DNA of 64,000 nt from Paraburkholderia phenoliruptrix (GTDB lineage: Bacteria; Pseudomonadota; Gammaproteobacteria; Burkholderiales; Burkholderiaceae): the NCBI RefSeq assembly GCF_019511605.1, contig NZ_JAEUAV010000002.1, positions 248,001-312,000 on the forward strand, given 5' to 3'. Made by a program: the position numbers and the translations under genes. How positions within the stretch are numbered: position 1 is the stretch's first letter; every line of letters begins with the position of its first letter. Positions 34,815 to 43,772 of this stretch are shown here, piece after piece. The notes under the pieces are model-generated. The model was not told where the DNA came from. It did not search any database and saw only the letters and a program-made list of their open reading frames with translations.

Positions 34815-35057
34815 ATGCCTCTCGAGCCAATCGCAAGCCAGGAAGGTCCGTTCGGTGATGCGCAGCGTTTCCAGGTCGCAGCCGCAACGACTCATGAGAA
34901 AGCCAGCGGGCTTGCTCGGTCGCTATGTACGGAGCGTCTTCGTGTCGCGGTCAATCGCCCCCGCGTGCGCGCCCGCGTCACGCACAGTGTGTCGCGTGTG
35001 CTGTCGCGGAAGCTAAAGACGGTGCCGGCACGCGCAGGTGCGTTCCGTTATGAGTAA
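34815..35057 (+). CDS. Small ORF coupled to the alpha/beta-hydrolase (80 aa)
   Basis: An 80-codon ORF with an excellent AAAGGAG seven bases before the ATG. Its stop overlaps the ATG of the hydrolase gene (ATGAGTAA, 35050-35057), the usual sign of translational coupling. The product is basic and has no signal peptide, membrane segment or family match: MPLEPIASQEGPFGDAQRFQ at the start and RVRARVTHSVSRVLSRKLK later. It could be a real small protein, a leader ORF that drives translation of the hydrolase, or a gene eroded by frameshift. The translation signals are better than the protein sequence. Confidence 0.5.
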   Translation: MPLEPIASQEGPFGDAQRFQVAAATTHEKASGLARSLCTERLRVAVNRPRVRARVTHSVSRVLSRKLKTVPARAGAFRYE

Positions 35058-36336
35058 TCGACCCGGCTGGAAGCCAACGGCCTCGCGCCGCGCCGTCCTG
35101 GCGATGGGCGCCGCCACCCTGATGGCGGCCTTTCTTCGACCCGCACGGGCAAACCTCACAGGAGCAACCGATTTGGCCGCATCAACATACGGCGAAGGAA
35201 CGCTTCCCAATGGCGTCCGCTCGCGCATGATCCACGGGGTCAACGGCCTCGATGTCCATATTCTCGAGGCCGGTTACGAAAGCCCTGGCCGACCGCTCGC
35301 ACTGCTTCTGCACGGCTTTCCCGATCTTGCTTACGGCTGGCGGCACCTGATGCCGATTCTGGCTGACGCCGGCTACCATGTCGTGGCCCCCGATCAGCGG
35401 GGATTTGGCCGCACCACCGGTTGGTCGAGCGACTATGACGCACCGCTCGCGCCGTTCAGCCTTCTGAACATGACGCGTGACGCGCTCGCATTGGTCCTGG
35501 CACTGGGGTATCGGCGCACGGCAATGCTGGTCGGGCACGACCTCGGCTCGCCGGTGGCCGCCTATTGCGCGCTGGCCCGACCTGACGTCTTTCCCTCGGT
35601 GGTGCTCATGAGTGCACCGTTTCCCGGTCCGCCGGCGCTGCCGTTCAATATTGCGCAAAGCGCGGCAGTGTCGGCTCAACCGAACAATGGCAATCAGAAG
35701 CTAGCGGCCGCGCTGGCAGCGCTCGATCCGCCAAGGAAGCATTACCAGCAGTACCTGAGCACGCGGCAGGCGAACCAGGATATGTGGCATCCGCCACAGG
35801 GTTTGCACGCGTTTCTTCGTGCATTTTTCTACGTGAAAAGCGCCGACTGGCCGGGAAACAAGCCACATCCGTTGAAGGCGCCAACCGCCGCAGAACTTGC
35901 CCAGATGCCCACGTATTACGTCATGGAACTGGACAAGACCATGCCCGAAACGGTCGCTCCATTCCAGCCTTCCTTCGCCGAGGTGATGGCTTGCAAGTGG
36001 CTCACCGAGCCGGAGCTTGGCGTGTACATGCGGGAGTATGACCGCACGGGATTTCAAGGCGCCTTGCAGGCGTATCGCGTGTTTTCCGATTCCGAATTGA
36101 ACGCCGAGTTGCGCCTTTTTTCCGGCAAGACGATTGATGTCCCCTCGCTCTTCATTGGCGGCCGAAGCGATTGGGGCACATATGCGGCACCTGGCGCACT
36201 CGATCTGATGAAGACAAAAGCAGCGACGAGAATGGGCGACGTCGAGCTTATCGACGGCGCGGGTCACTGGATTCAACAGGAGCAACCGGTAAGGCTCAGC
36301 GAGCTTCTGCTCGCCTTCGCCAGGGAAGCCGGTTGA
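35050..36336 (+). CDS. Exported alpha/beta-hydrolase, epoxide-hydrolase-like
   Basis: 428 residues from the ATG at 35050. A twin-arginine signal (SRRAVLAMGAATLMAAFLRP) points to export of a folded enzyme. The hydrolase fold follows: LLLHGFPDLAYGW supplies the oxyanion loop, the nucleophile elbow reads VGHDLGSP with Asp as nucleophile, as in epoxide hydrolases and haloalkane dehalogenases, and the catalytic histidine is in DGAGHWIQQEQP. The middle part is a helical cap region. The substrate is unknown. It is controlled with the small ORF ahead of it by the divergent TetR regulator. Confidence 0.88.
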   Translation: MSNRPGWKPTASRRAVLAMGAATLMAAFLRPARANLTGATDLAASTYGEGTLPNGVRSRMIHGVNGLDVHILEAGYESPGRPLALLLHGFPDLAYGWRHLMPILADAGYHVVAPDQRGFGRTTGWSSDYDAPLAPFSLLNMTRDALALVLALGYRRTAMLVGHDLGSPVAAYCALARPDVFPSVVLMSAPFPGPPALPFNIAQSAAVSAQPNNGNQKLAAALAALDPPRKHYQQYLSTRQANQDMWHPPQGLHAFLRAFFYVKSADWPGNKPHPLKAPTAAELAQMPTYYVMELDKTMPETVAPFQPSFAEVMACKWLTEPELGVYMREYDRTGFQGALQAYRVFSDSELNAELRLFSGKTIDVPSLFIGGRSDWGTYAAPGALDLMKTKAATRMGDVELIDGAGHWIQQEQPVRLSELLLAFAREAG

Positions 36337-36433
36337 GCGGATTACACCCGCGGTTAGTAGGGATTGCGTGGCGTAGCTCCGCGCCTGCATCCACTCGCAC
36401 GCTGGATTCACAGCTTCCGTCGACACTGAAGAA

Positions 36434-36461
36434 GCAATGCCATAAACGCAATGCCATAAAC
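36434..36461. repeat. Perfect tandem duplication of 14 bases
   Basis: GCAATGCCATAAAC occurs twice without a gap, immediately upstream of the -35 box of the ArsR gene. It is either a recent slippage duplication or a paired binding site. Confidence 0.75.
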
Positions 36462-36464
36462 AGC

Positions 36465-36507
36465 TTGACACCGTGCGTCGAAGCTCTATAGTTCACCGTA
36501 TGGTGAA
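36465..36507 (+). promoter_or_regulatory. ArsR promoter TTGACA-16-TATAGT with perfect operator
   Basis: A consensus -35 (36465-36470) and a strong -10 (36487-36492) are followed by ATG at 36500, seven bases after the -10, so transcription should start at or next to the start codon. A perfect inverted repeat TTCACC-GTAT-GGTGAA (36492-36507) overlaps the end of the -10 and contains the ATG, a natural site for autorepression. Confidence 0.65.
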
Positions 36508-36832
36508 GTGTCCTGTAAGTCAACTCGATCGTACGTTTTCCGCGCTGACCGATCCTACGCGGCGGGCCATTCTTGCTCGTCTGGAGCAGGAGCCTCAGCT
36601 TTCAGTCACGGAAATCGCGCGGCCATTGCCGATCAAGCTGCCTGCCGTCATGAAGCATCTGGACGTGCTGAGCGAGGCCGGCCTGATTACGCGTGCCAAG
36701 CATGGTCGAACCGTTTCGGTGCAACTGGTGGCCGGGCCGATGGAAGAGGCCATGGCGTGGCTCAGACGTTATGAGCGATTCTGGTCCGCCAACCTCGACC
36801 GGCTTGCTGACTTTGTCGAAGGAGAAGAGTAG
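36500..36832 (+). CDS. ArsR family transcriptional regulator
   Basis: 110 residues from the ATG at 36500; a GTG at 36473 would add nine residues but lies in the promoter. The winged helix is typical: LTDPTRRAILARLEQEPQLS, then LPIKLPAVMKHLDVLSEAGL. No metal-binding cysteine pair of the ArsR/SmtB sensors is seen, and the gene is coupled to an SRPBCC-domain gene (stop and next ATG adjacent). This ArsR-AHSA1 pair is common in actinobacteria and proteobacteria and acts on small hydrophobic ligands or stress. The predicted mRNA has no leader. Confidence 0.9.
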   Translation: MVKCPVSQLDRTFSALTDPTRRAILARLEQEPQLSVTEIARPLPIKLPAVMKHLDVLSEAGLITRAKHGRTVSVQLVAGPMEEAMAWLRRYERFWSANLDRLADFVEGEE

Positions 36833-37282
36833 ATGATGCACACGCCGAGTCTGACGATCGTGCGACGCCTGAAGGCATCGCCGCAAAAGGTTTATGCCGC
36901 ATGGACGCGGCCGGAGTTGATGGCGCGCTGGTGGGGCCCGGACGCAGGGCCGGTACTCAGTGCGGAAGCGGATCCGCGAGTAGGCGGCCGGTTCCGCGTG
37001 GTGTTCCAGACGCTCGACGGCGAAACCCATGAGTGCCGCGGTGAATATCAGGAAGTAGAGGCAGACCGCAAGCTCGTGTTCACGTGGCAGTGGGTCACGC
37101 TGCCCGAGCGCCGTTCGCTCGTGACCATTACGTTTCGCCCGCTCGGTGAAGGCATGGAAATGAACTTCACGCACGCGCAGCTAATCGACGAAGCGACACG
37201 CGACAGTCATGAAGCCGGCTGGAAGGGCGCGTTCGATAAGCTGGACGCATTGATCGCGGACCTCGGCGGCAAGGACGTTTGA
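36833..37282 (+). CDS. SRPBCC/AHSA1 domain protein
   Basis: 149 residues with the AHSA1-type START-like fold: LTIVRRLKASPQKVYAAWT, then ELMARWWGPDAG, RFRVVFQTLDG and a C-terminal helix HEAGWKGAFDKLDALIA. These domains bind hydrophobic ligands in a cavity and are often paired with ArsR regulators, as here: the ATG directly follows the ArsR stop. The exact ligand is unknown. A glutathione S-transferase gene follows after 52 bases on the same strand and may be in the same transcript. Confidence 0.92.
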   Translation: MMHTPSLTIVRRLKASPQKVYAAWTRPELMARWWGPDAGPVLSAEADPRVGGRFRVVFQTLDGETHECRGEYQEVEADRKLVFTWQWVTLPERRSLVTITFRPLGEGMEMNFTHAQLIDEATRDSHEAGWKGAFDKLDALIADLGGKDV

Positions 37283-37334
37283 GACGCTCAAAAACGCAGT
37301 TTCGAACAAGGTGAACATATACCGGAGACGTCGC

Positions 37335-37970
37335 ATGCAACTCTATTATGCGGAAACGCTGGCCCCACGGAAGGCTTGCGCAGTTGCTCGTTATTTAGGC
37401 ATGCAAATAGAATACAACTATCTCGACCTGGGCAAGGGCGAGCACCTGAAGCCGGCGTACTTAACGCTCAACCCGAACGGCAAGGTGCCATGTCTGGTGG
37501 ACGGGCAAAGAAGTATCTGGGAGGCCGACGCGATCGTTTGTCACCTCGCGCAACGCGCACAATCGCCGTTATGGCCGAAAGAGCCGGAACTGCAGAGCGA
37601 TGTGCTGCGCTGGCTCAGCTGGAACAGCCAGCATTTCTATCGATATGGCGGGGCACTTTACTTCGAACACCTTATCAAACATGCGATAGGTCTTGGCGAA
37701 CCGGATAGCGCGAAGGTTGCTGAAGCGCAGCGATGGTTTCGCAAACACGCAGCGGTACTGGACCGGCACCTTGAGGACCGGACATGGCTGCTCGGCGATC
37801 AGATGAGCATCGCGGATTTCTCGGTTGCCGTCACGCTGCCTTATGCCGCCCGTGCGGCGATGCCGCTCGACGAGTTTCCGAATATTGTGCGCTGGCATGA
37901 CCGGCTGAACGAATTCGAAGCGTGGCGCAATCCGTTTCCGTCGCGCTCGACTGAAGCGGCAGCTGCCTGA
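37335..37970 (+). CDS. Glutathione S-transferase family protein
   Basis: 211 residues from the ATG at 37335, with GGAG upstream. N-terminal thioredoxin-like domain: MQLYYAETLAPRKACAVARY, the NPNGKVPCLVDG loop with the cis-proline, and WEADAIVCHLA, which positions glutathione. The C-terminal helical domain ends with WHDRLNEFEAWRN. The serine/tyrosine nucleophile region and active site (APRKACA) fit the bacterial GST group, though the activator residue is ambiguous. Follows the ArsR-SRPBCC pair and may respond to the same stress. Confidence 0.9.
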   Translation: MQLYYAETLAPRKACAVARYLGMQIEYNYLDLGKGEHLKPAYLTLNPNGKVPCLVDGQRSIWEADAIVCHLAQRAQSPLWPKEPELQSDVLRWLSWNSQHFYRYGGALYFEHLIKHAIGLGEPDSAKVAEAQRWFRKHAAVLDRHLEDRTWLLGDQMSIADFSVAVTLPYAARAAMPLDEFPNIVRWHDRLNEFEAWRNPFPSRSTEAAAA

Positions 37971-38262
37971 ACGTACCGAGTTTGCCACGGGCGCGTTCAA
38001 CAGAGGCGCTGAGCGGCTTGCTTCCCGGCATTTCGCAGTACAAGAGGCTAAGCATCTGGCCAGTGCGCATGCCAAGTTCGGGCTGAACCGGCATTTAACC
38101 TGCAGATCGTCTGCAACGCCTCAACAAGACTCATTGCCCCATATTACTGAGTTCTGTTGACAGCGTTGCTGCGTTTATCAAGTTGCGCTTTATTAATACA
38201 GTGCCCCGCATGACGACGTGCGAACCAGCCGGTTCGCATCGCGCCATTCATGCGAGGCCTTC

Positions 38263-39672
38263 ATGAGCCCACACTCTCGTTCGCTGCACCGGTCGCCACG
38301 GCTCGCGCTACTCGCGGCGAGCCTTGGCTTTGTCATCATCTGTCTCGACGTGACGGTGGTGAACGTCGCGCTCGCCAGGATACGCGCCAGTCTCGCGATG
38401 GACTCGACGGCACTCGAATGGGTCGTCAATGCTTATACGCTGGCGTTCGCCAGTCTGCTGCTTACAGCGGGCGCACTCGCCGATCATTTTGGCGCGCGGC
38501 GCGTCTTCGTCGGCGGCTTGGCGGTATTTACCTGCGCATCCATTGCATGCGGTGTGTCGCATAGCGCGACGCTGCTGATCGCCTCGCGCCTCGTTCAGGG
38601 CGCGGGAGCGGCGCTATGCGTGCCGTCGTCACTGGCACTACTCGGCGCCGCATTTCCGCAGGCCCAGGAGCGTGCCAAAGCAGTCAGTATCTGGGCCGGC
38701 ACAGCGGCGCTCGCGTTAGGCGCGGGGCCGCTGGTGGGCGGCCTGCTGGTGGACAGCTTCGGCTGGCCGTCTATCTTCCTGATCAATGTGCCGGTGGGCG
38801 TCGCGGGCATCTGGCTCACGCTTGCGCATGCGCCCGAAACCATGGTCAATAGCCGACGTCGCATTGATCTGGCTGGCCAGATGCTCGCCGTTGTCACGCT
38901 TGCCGCTCTAACTTACGCGGTGGTCGAAAGCGGGCGCCTCGGCTGGACAAGTTTCACCGTGCTGCTGGCGCTCGCACTGTCGGCTGTCATGGGTGCGTTG
39001 TTCATCGCGGTCGAGGCGTGGCAGGATCAACCGCTTTTGCCGCTCACGCTGTTTCGCAACGCGGCCGTCACCGTGAGTGCGCTCACCGGGTTGTCGCTGA
39101 ACTTTGGATACTACGGACTGATGTTCGCGATGAGTGTGTTCTTTCAGTATGTGCGTCACGACACGCCGCTCGAGACCGGACTTGCATTCCTGCCGATGAC
39201 GGCGCTTGTCGCGCTCGCCAACATCGTATCCGGCAGGCTTGCCGCGCGTTTCGGCTACCGCGTGCCGATGGTCTACGGACAAGTGCTGGCCGCGCTTGGC
39301 TATGTCTCACTGCTGTCTGTGAGCGCCGACGGCAGCACCCTTGTGACGGCGTTGCCGCTTCTTGCGGTCGGGATTGGCGTCGCGCTCGCGGTCCCGTCGA
39401 TCAACACGGCGGTCCTGGCGAATGTGGCGCCGTCTTATGTCGGCGTCGGCTCCGGCGTGCTGAACAGCGCGCGTCAGATCGGCGGCGTGTTGGGCGTCGG
39501 CGTGTTCGGCTTACTGGTCCGGCCGGAGTCGAATGACGTCGTGCATGGACTGCATGTGGCGGTGATGCTGGCATTTCTGTTGACGCTCCTTAGCCTTGCA
39601 ACGGCGCGAGCTCTGCTTGGGGGAGCTAATAGACCAAGTGTCGATCGGTCTCCGGGAGAAGCCGTCCGATAG
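38263..39672 (+). CDS. MFS drug transporter, DHA2 (EmrB-like) family
   Basis: 469 residues from the ATG at 38263; the longer frame from 38218 adds 15 unlikely residues. Fourteen hydrophobic segments are readable, with motif C-like and DHA2 features: LDVTVVNVALARI in the first segment, GALADHFGARRVF after the second, and GSGVLNSARQIGGVLGVGVF late in the protein. DHA2 pumps export drugs, dyes or other toxins using proton exchange. The substrate is unknown. It stands alone, 292 bases after the GST gene; that gap contains no gene I recognise. Confidence 0.92.
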   Translation: MSPHSRSLHRSPRLALLAASLGFVIICLDVTVVNVALARIRASLAMDSTALEWVVNAYTLAFASLLLTAGALADHFGARRVFVGGLAVFTCASIACGVSHSATLLIASRLVQGAGAALCVPSSLALLGAAFPQAQERAKAVSIWAGTAALALGAGPLVGGLLVDSFGWPSIFLINVPVGVAGIWLTLAHAPETMVNSRRRIDLAGQMLAVVTLAALTYAVVESGRLGWTSFTVLLALALSAVMGALFIAVEAWQDQPLLPLTLFRNAAVTVSALTGLSLNFGYYGLMFAMSVFFQYVRHDTPLETGLAFLPMTALVALANIVSGRLAARFGYRVPMVYGQVLAALGYVSLLSVSADGSTLVTALPLLAVGIGVALAVPSINTAVLANVAPSYVGVGSGVLNSARQIGGVLGVGVFGLLVRPESNDVVHGLHVAVMLAFLLTLLSLATARALLGGANRPSVDRSPGEAVR

Positions 39673-39852
39673 CGGCTAGACAGCATAAAAACCGGCCCAA
39701 CCTCCGAGCGACAGAACTGGAACCTGCAGTGCGGCATCCAGATTGCTGGCGGCAATCAAACACTCGCTTCTGAACGCAATGTCGGCGTCGCTGCTAGCGT
39801 GAGACGACGGTCAGCATGCGCCAGAATTTCAGGCATTCACGCGGAGATGGAT

Positions 39853-40659
39853 ATGGCACTGCCTCTTTCTAATCGCAACCGACGCGGTTTCATGGGCCTT
39901 CTGGGCTCTGCAGTGGCCTTTGCCACATGTTCCTGCGGCGCAGGCCAGGCGTTGGCGCAGCAAACGACCGAATCGCGCGGGGCGATTCCGGGGCGCGGCA
40001 AGTCGGAGAAAAGCAAAATGCTCGGAATGGGCGCTGACGTATTGCAAAGCCACGCCCCTATCGACGCGATCAATATGTACCTGAACGGGTTTCACTTCTA
40101 TGCGGACGACATGGGGAGGCAGGTCGAGGCTCATCACTACTGCCATCACATCAACGAAGACTTCTTCCAGTGCGTCATTTACGACGGCAACAAGTGGGAC
40201 TCCCGGCTCATCGGTATTGAATACATCGTTTCCGAGAAGCTATTCAAAACCTTGCCTGACGAGGAAAAACCGCTTTGGCACAGCCACCGCCACGAGACGA
40301 CTTCCGGCGAACTTGTAATGCCGGGCATTCCCATGCCGGTCGAACACACGGCCATCGCTTTACTGGTCAACACATACGGGAAGACTTGGCACACATGGCA
40401 GATCGACAGAAACTCGGCGCTGCCTATTGGGATCCCGCAGCTAATGATGGGCTTTACCCAGGACGGACAGCTCAGCCCGGAGATGATCCAGAGCCGTGAT
40501 AGGGAACTCGACATATCGACCGCGAAAGAGCGCAAAAACCGGGAAGACCTTGCGAAGTCAGCGGGACTCGTTCAGCCCGGAGCCGATGGCTGGCAGTCGG
40601 GACAAGCGCCGCAACTGGTCCTGAGCAATGTTCCGTTGAAAAACCGGCGCGGTGGTTGA
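39853..40659 (+). CDS. Exported DUF1264 (OBAP-like) protein
   Basis: 268 residues from the ATG at 39853, with GGAG six bases upstream (another ATG at 39847 is too close). A twin-arginine signal (NRRGFMGLLGSAVAFATCSC) suggests export. The mature part matches DUF1264, best known from plant oil-body-associated proteins: HHYCHHINEDFFQCVIYDGN, then LIGIEYIVSEKLFKTLP and LWHSHRHETTSGEL. Several histidines and cysteines in HHYCHH could bind metal. Function in bacteria is unknown. Confidence 0.85.
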   Translation: MALPLSNRNRRGFMGLLGSAVAFATCSCGAGQALAQQTTESRGAIPGRGKSEKSKMLGMGADVLQSHAPIDAINMYLNGFHFYADDMGRQVEAHHYCHHINEDFFQCVIYDGNKWDSRLIGIEYIVSEKLFKTLPDEEKPLWHSHRHETTSGELVMPGIPMPVEHTAIALLVNTYGKTWHTWQIDRNSALPIGIPQLMMGFTQDGQLSPEMIQSRDRELDISTAKERKNREDLAKSAGLVQPGADGWQSGQAPQLVLSNVPLKNRRGG

Positions 40660-40843
40660 CTTCGCGAAATCACATGGCCCAGTCACGTGTTTATCTGGGG
40701 CGTCACGTACATGTGGAGCGACGAAGGGTGGCTGCGGGTCGCGGCCGCGCTCTAGCTGCGTCAATATCGAGGTGATTCGTAGCTGCGGTCGTCGTTGTTC
40801 ATCGCTTGCACGGTAGAATCCGGTTTTAAGAATCCGGCCTGTC

Positions 40844-41626
40844 ATGCTCGCGCTGAAGCTAACCGTGGTTCCGCTTTTCGTGCTCGTCGTCTCGATGTCC
40901 GGCAGGTGGTGGGGACCATCTATTGCTGGTTGGTTGGCGGGACTGCCTGTCGTAGCCGGGCCGATTTTGTACCTCTTGACGCTTTCGCACGGAGCCGCGT
41001 TCGGAGCCCGTGCTGCGACCTTATCGTTGGCGGCTATCCTGGCGTCCGAGGCGTTCAACTTCGCTTATGCCTGGACTTGCAGGTCGCTGACGTGGCCGCT
41101 TGCGCTACTTGCAGGCATCGTCGTCTGGTTCTTGTCTGCATGCGGCCTCTCGCTCATGCCGACATCGCCTCTGTGGGCCTCGGTCGCCGCAGTCACGGCA
41201 GTGACCATTGGACAGTCGTTCTTGCCGACAAGTTCGACCGTTGCTGCGGGTGCCCCGGTATCTAGCTTCGATCTGCTTGGCAGGATGATTGCCGGGGCTA
41301 TGCTGACTTTCGCTGTCACATCGTTATCGACCTGGGCCGGCCCGACGTGGAGCGGGTTGCTTGCGGTCTTCCCGCTGCTCGGGATCATCCTTTCCGTTTC
41401 GTCCCATCGCGCTCACGGTCCGGCTTTTGTCATTTCGCTGCTGCGGGGCATGGTGCTGGGCCGCTTCTCATTCGCCGCATTCTGCCTTCTGCTTACCTTC
41501 GCGCTTCCCTATCAACGACCTGTCTATGCTTTTGCCGAAGCGGCGTTGCTCGCCATGGTCGTGCAGTGGTGCACGAAGCGCGTCGCAGCCAGCCGACAAC
41601 GCACACCGGTCGCCGCTGCTGAATGA
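40844..41626 (+). CDS. Membrane protein with internal duplication, unknown function
   Basis: 260 residues, almost all hydrophobic, about eight membrane segments. The two halves repeat one motif: WWGPSIAGWLAGLPVVAGPI with following LSHGAAF in the first, and TWAGPTWSGLLAVFPLLGI with SSHRAHGPAF in the second. Such inverted or direct duplication is typical of small transporters and permeases. I recall no characterised member with this pattern. It lies between DUF1264 and argC-like genes, in its own transcription unit. A real gene; its activity is open. Confidence 0.8.
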   Translation: MLALKLTVVPLFVLVVSMSGRWWGPSIAGWLAGLPVVAGPILYLLTLSHGAAFGARAATLSLAAILASEAFNFAYAWTCRSLTWPLALLAGIVVWFLSACGLSLMPTSPLWASVAAVTAVTIGQSFLPTSSTVAAGAPVSSFDLLGRMIAGAMLTFAVTSLSTWAGPTWSGLLAVFPLLGIILSVSSHRAHGPAFVISLLRGMVLGRFSFAAFCLLLTFALPYQRPVYAFAEAALLAMVVQWCTKRVAASRQRTPVAAAE

Positions 41627-41713
41627 CGCTTTCTGTGCAGCGTCACTGCGTCACCCAGCCATGAGGCAGCGCTGGCCATTACTCCACATTCGGTTGCAAG
41701 GACCAGCTTGACC

Positions 41714-42673
41714 CTATCGTTGGCCATGAAGCGCTGCCGAACCTGATTGCCGCGCCAGCATCAACTCCAGATTCTGAACCGCAGCGCCGGATGCGCCCTT
41801 GCCCAGGTTGTCGAAAACAGCGGAGAGAAGAACTTGACCGTTTTCCTCGTGGTGAAAAACGCTGAGGTGCATGTCGTTCGTACCGTTCAGCAGTTCGGGA
41901 TCCAGGTAGCTCAAGGCACTCGATTCGTATTGCGGCAAGACCCGGACGTGCGTCGATCGAGCATAGTGACGTGCGAGGCAAGCATGCAAGGTGGCGCCGT
42001 TCACACCAGGTGCGAGCAGCCGCAACTCGAGCGGCACCGTCACCACAATGCCCTGACGAAACGCCCCTATTGCAGGAACGAAGATCGGTCGGTGCGCGAG
42101 TTGGGCGTAGTTCTGGATTTCCGGGGTGTGCTTGTGCGCGAGTTGCAACCCATAGACTTTGTATGACGGGGCGTTTGCGGCTTCGGGCCCTTCATACTCT
42201 TCCAGGCCGACGCGTCCACGTCCTGAGTAGCCAGACGTCGCGTGAATGCTGATGGGGTAGCTCGCTGGTAAGAGCCCAGCCTGCGAAATGGGACGCAGCA
42301 AGCCGATGGCCCCCGTGGGAAAGCAGCCGGGATTGGTTACGCGCCGGGCAATCGCAATGCGCTCAGGTTGTTCTGGCGTCATTTCGGGAAAGCCGTATGT
42401 CCAGCCGGGCTGTAGCCGGTGCGCCGAGCTAGCGTCGATGACCCTGACCGCGGGATTAACGATGGCTTGCACGGCCTCACGCGCGGCGGCGTCGGGCAAA
42501 CAGAGAACGGCGATGTCGCAGGCGTTGATGGCTTGCGCGCGGCGTCGCGCATCTTTGCGGTCATCGCCCGTGAGCGTGAGCAGCGTTATGTCGGTCCGGT
42601 CGTGCAGACGTTCACGGATTTGCAGTCCTGTGGTGCCCTGGTCGCCATCGATGAAAACAATGGGAGCGCTCAT
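41714..42673 (-). CDS. argC: N-acetyl-gamma-glutamyl-phosphate reductase, type 2
   Basis: 319 residues, the shorter type 2 form. NADP-binding start [19 protein letters not shown], catalytic C117 in TNPGCFPTG, and the C-terminal signature [17 protein letters not shown] are visible. It reduces N-acetyl-glutamyl phosphate to the semialdehyde in arginine synthesis. It is not near other arg genes but is divergent from a LysR regulator at 42794, so it may be specially regulated or a paralogue of a main argC elsewhere. Confidence 0.92.
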   Translation of the reverse strand: MSAPIVFIDGDQGTTGLQIRERLHDRTDITLLTLTGDDRKDARRRAQAINACDIAVLCLPDAAAREAVQAIVNPAVRVIDASSAHRLQPGWTYGFPEMTPEQPERIAIARRVTNPGCFPTGAIGLLRPISQAGLLPASYPISIHATSGYSGRGRVGLEEYEGPEAANAPSYKVYGLQLAHKHTPEIQNYAQLAHRPIFVPAIGAFRQGIVVTVPLELRLLAPGVNGATLHACLARHYARSTHVRVLPQYESSALSYLDPELLNGTNDMHLSVFHHEENGQVLLSAVFDNLGKGASGAAVQNLELMLARQSGSAALHGQR

Positions 42674-42793
42674 GGGGGGATACTCCGGGTGGTTGTAAGG
42701 CGATGCGAACCGTCATGATCCTGCAAGGAATAGAATAGGAAAAGTTGAATTTCATAACCATTGGATTCAGGTTTTCTGAACGAAGGCGCTCAC

Positions 42794-43678
42794 ATGCGAG
42801 AGATCAGCCTGGACCGTTTGCGCACCCTTATCGCGATTGCCGAGCGTGGATCGTTTGCAGAGGCAGCGCGTGCACTGAATCTGGCACCTCCGACAGTCAG
42901 TCTCCATATCGCTGAACTCGAAGAGCGCATTGGGGCGCCACTTCTGTCGCGCAAGCGCCGGCAGGTTAGGCCGTCGGCGATAGGAGAGGTACTGGTTGAG
43001 CGCGCGCGGCGACTGATTGCGGACGCTGAGCAAGCGCTCGACGATATCCAACGCCAGGTACAGGGGCTTGAGGGGCGCGTCAGGATCGGCGCTTCGACCG
43101 GCGCAATTGCCCACCTGTTGCCCCAGGCGCTCGAAGTGTTGCGCCAGCACCATCCCGCTATCGACGTACAGGTTGCAGTCCTGACTTCCTCCGAAACATT
43201 GTCCCGGCTGGCAGCTGGGACGCTGGACGTTGGGCTAGTCGCCTTGCCGCAGCCTCCCGTACCTGGAGTCGTGATGACGCCTTGGAGGCGCGACCCGGTG
43301 ATGGCCTTTTTGCCGGCGCATTGGCGATGTCCAGCGCGCGTTACCCCTGAATGGCTCGCCTCTCAACCTCTCATTCTCAATGACGCGAGCACGCGTCTTT
43401 CGCGTCTGACAGCGGATTGGTTCAGCACTGCGGGGCAGCATCCCGTGCCCCGCATTCAGCTGAACTACAACGACGCGATCAAGAGTCTCGTTGCGGCCGG
43501 CTATGGCGCCGCGCTGTTACCTCATGAGGCAACTGCGCCACCACCCGACAGGCGCATCGCGATGCGACCGCTGCGCCCGGCGCTATGGCGTCAGCTGGGC
43601 ATTGCTCATCGCGCGGGGTACGTTGAGCGTCCCACGCAACACGTGCTGGACGTGTTGCGTGATTTGCGATTGAGGTAG
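42794..43678 (+). CDS. LysR family transcriptional regulator
   Basis: 294 residues from the ATG at 42794. Helix-turn-helix: MREISLDRLRTLIAIAERGS, then LNLAPPTVSLHIAELEERIG. The effector domain resembles the group that senses amino acids and oxidative signals. It is divergent from argC with about 120 bases between the starts, so argC is a likely target; no perfect inverted repeat stands out in the gap. Effector unknown. Confidence 0.92.
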   Translation: MREISLDRLRTLIAIAERGSFAEAARALNLAPPTVSLHIAELEERIGAPLLSRKRRQVRPSAIGEVLVERARRLIADAEQALDDIQRQVQGLEGRVRIGASTGAIAHLLPQALEVLRQHHPAIDVQVAVLTSSETLSRLAAGTLDVGLVALPQPPVPGVVMTPWRRDPVMAFLPAHWRCPARVTPEWLASQPLILNDASTRLSRLTADWFSTAGQHPVPRIQLNYNDAIKSLVAAGYGAALLPHEATAPPPDRRIAMRPLRPALWRQLGIAHRAGYVERPTQHVLDVLRDLRLR

Positions 43679-43772
43679 TTTTCGGACAACGTGCTCAAGA
43701 GTGACTAATGGTTCTTGGTGGAATAATGGCAGCGGTGAATTCGCCGCCAAGCGAACCTCCACCGCCCACCGA

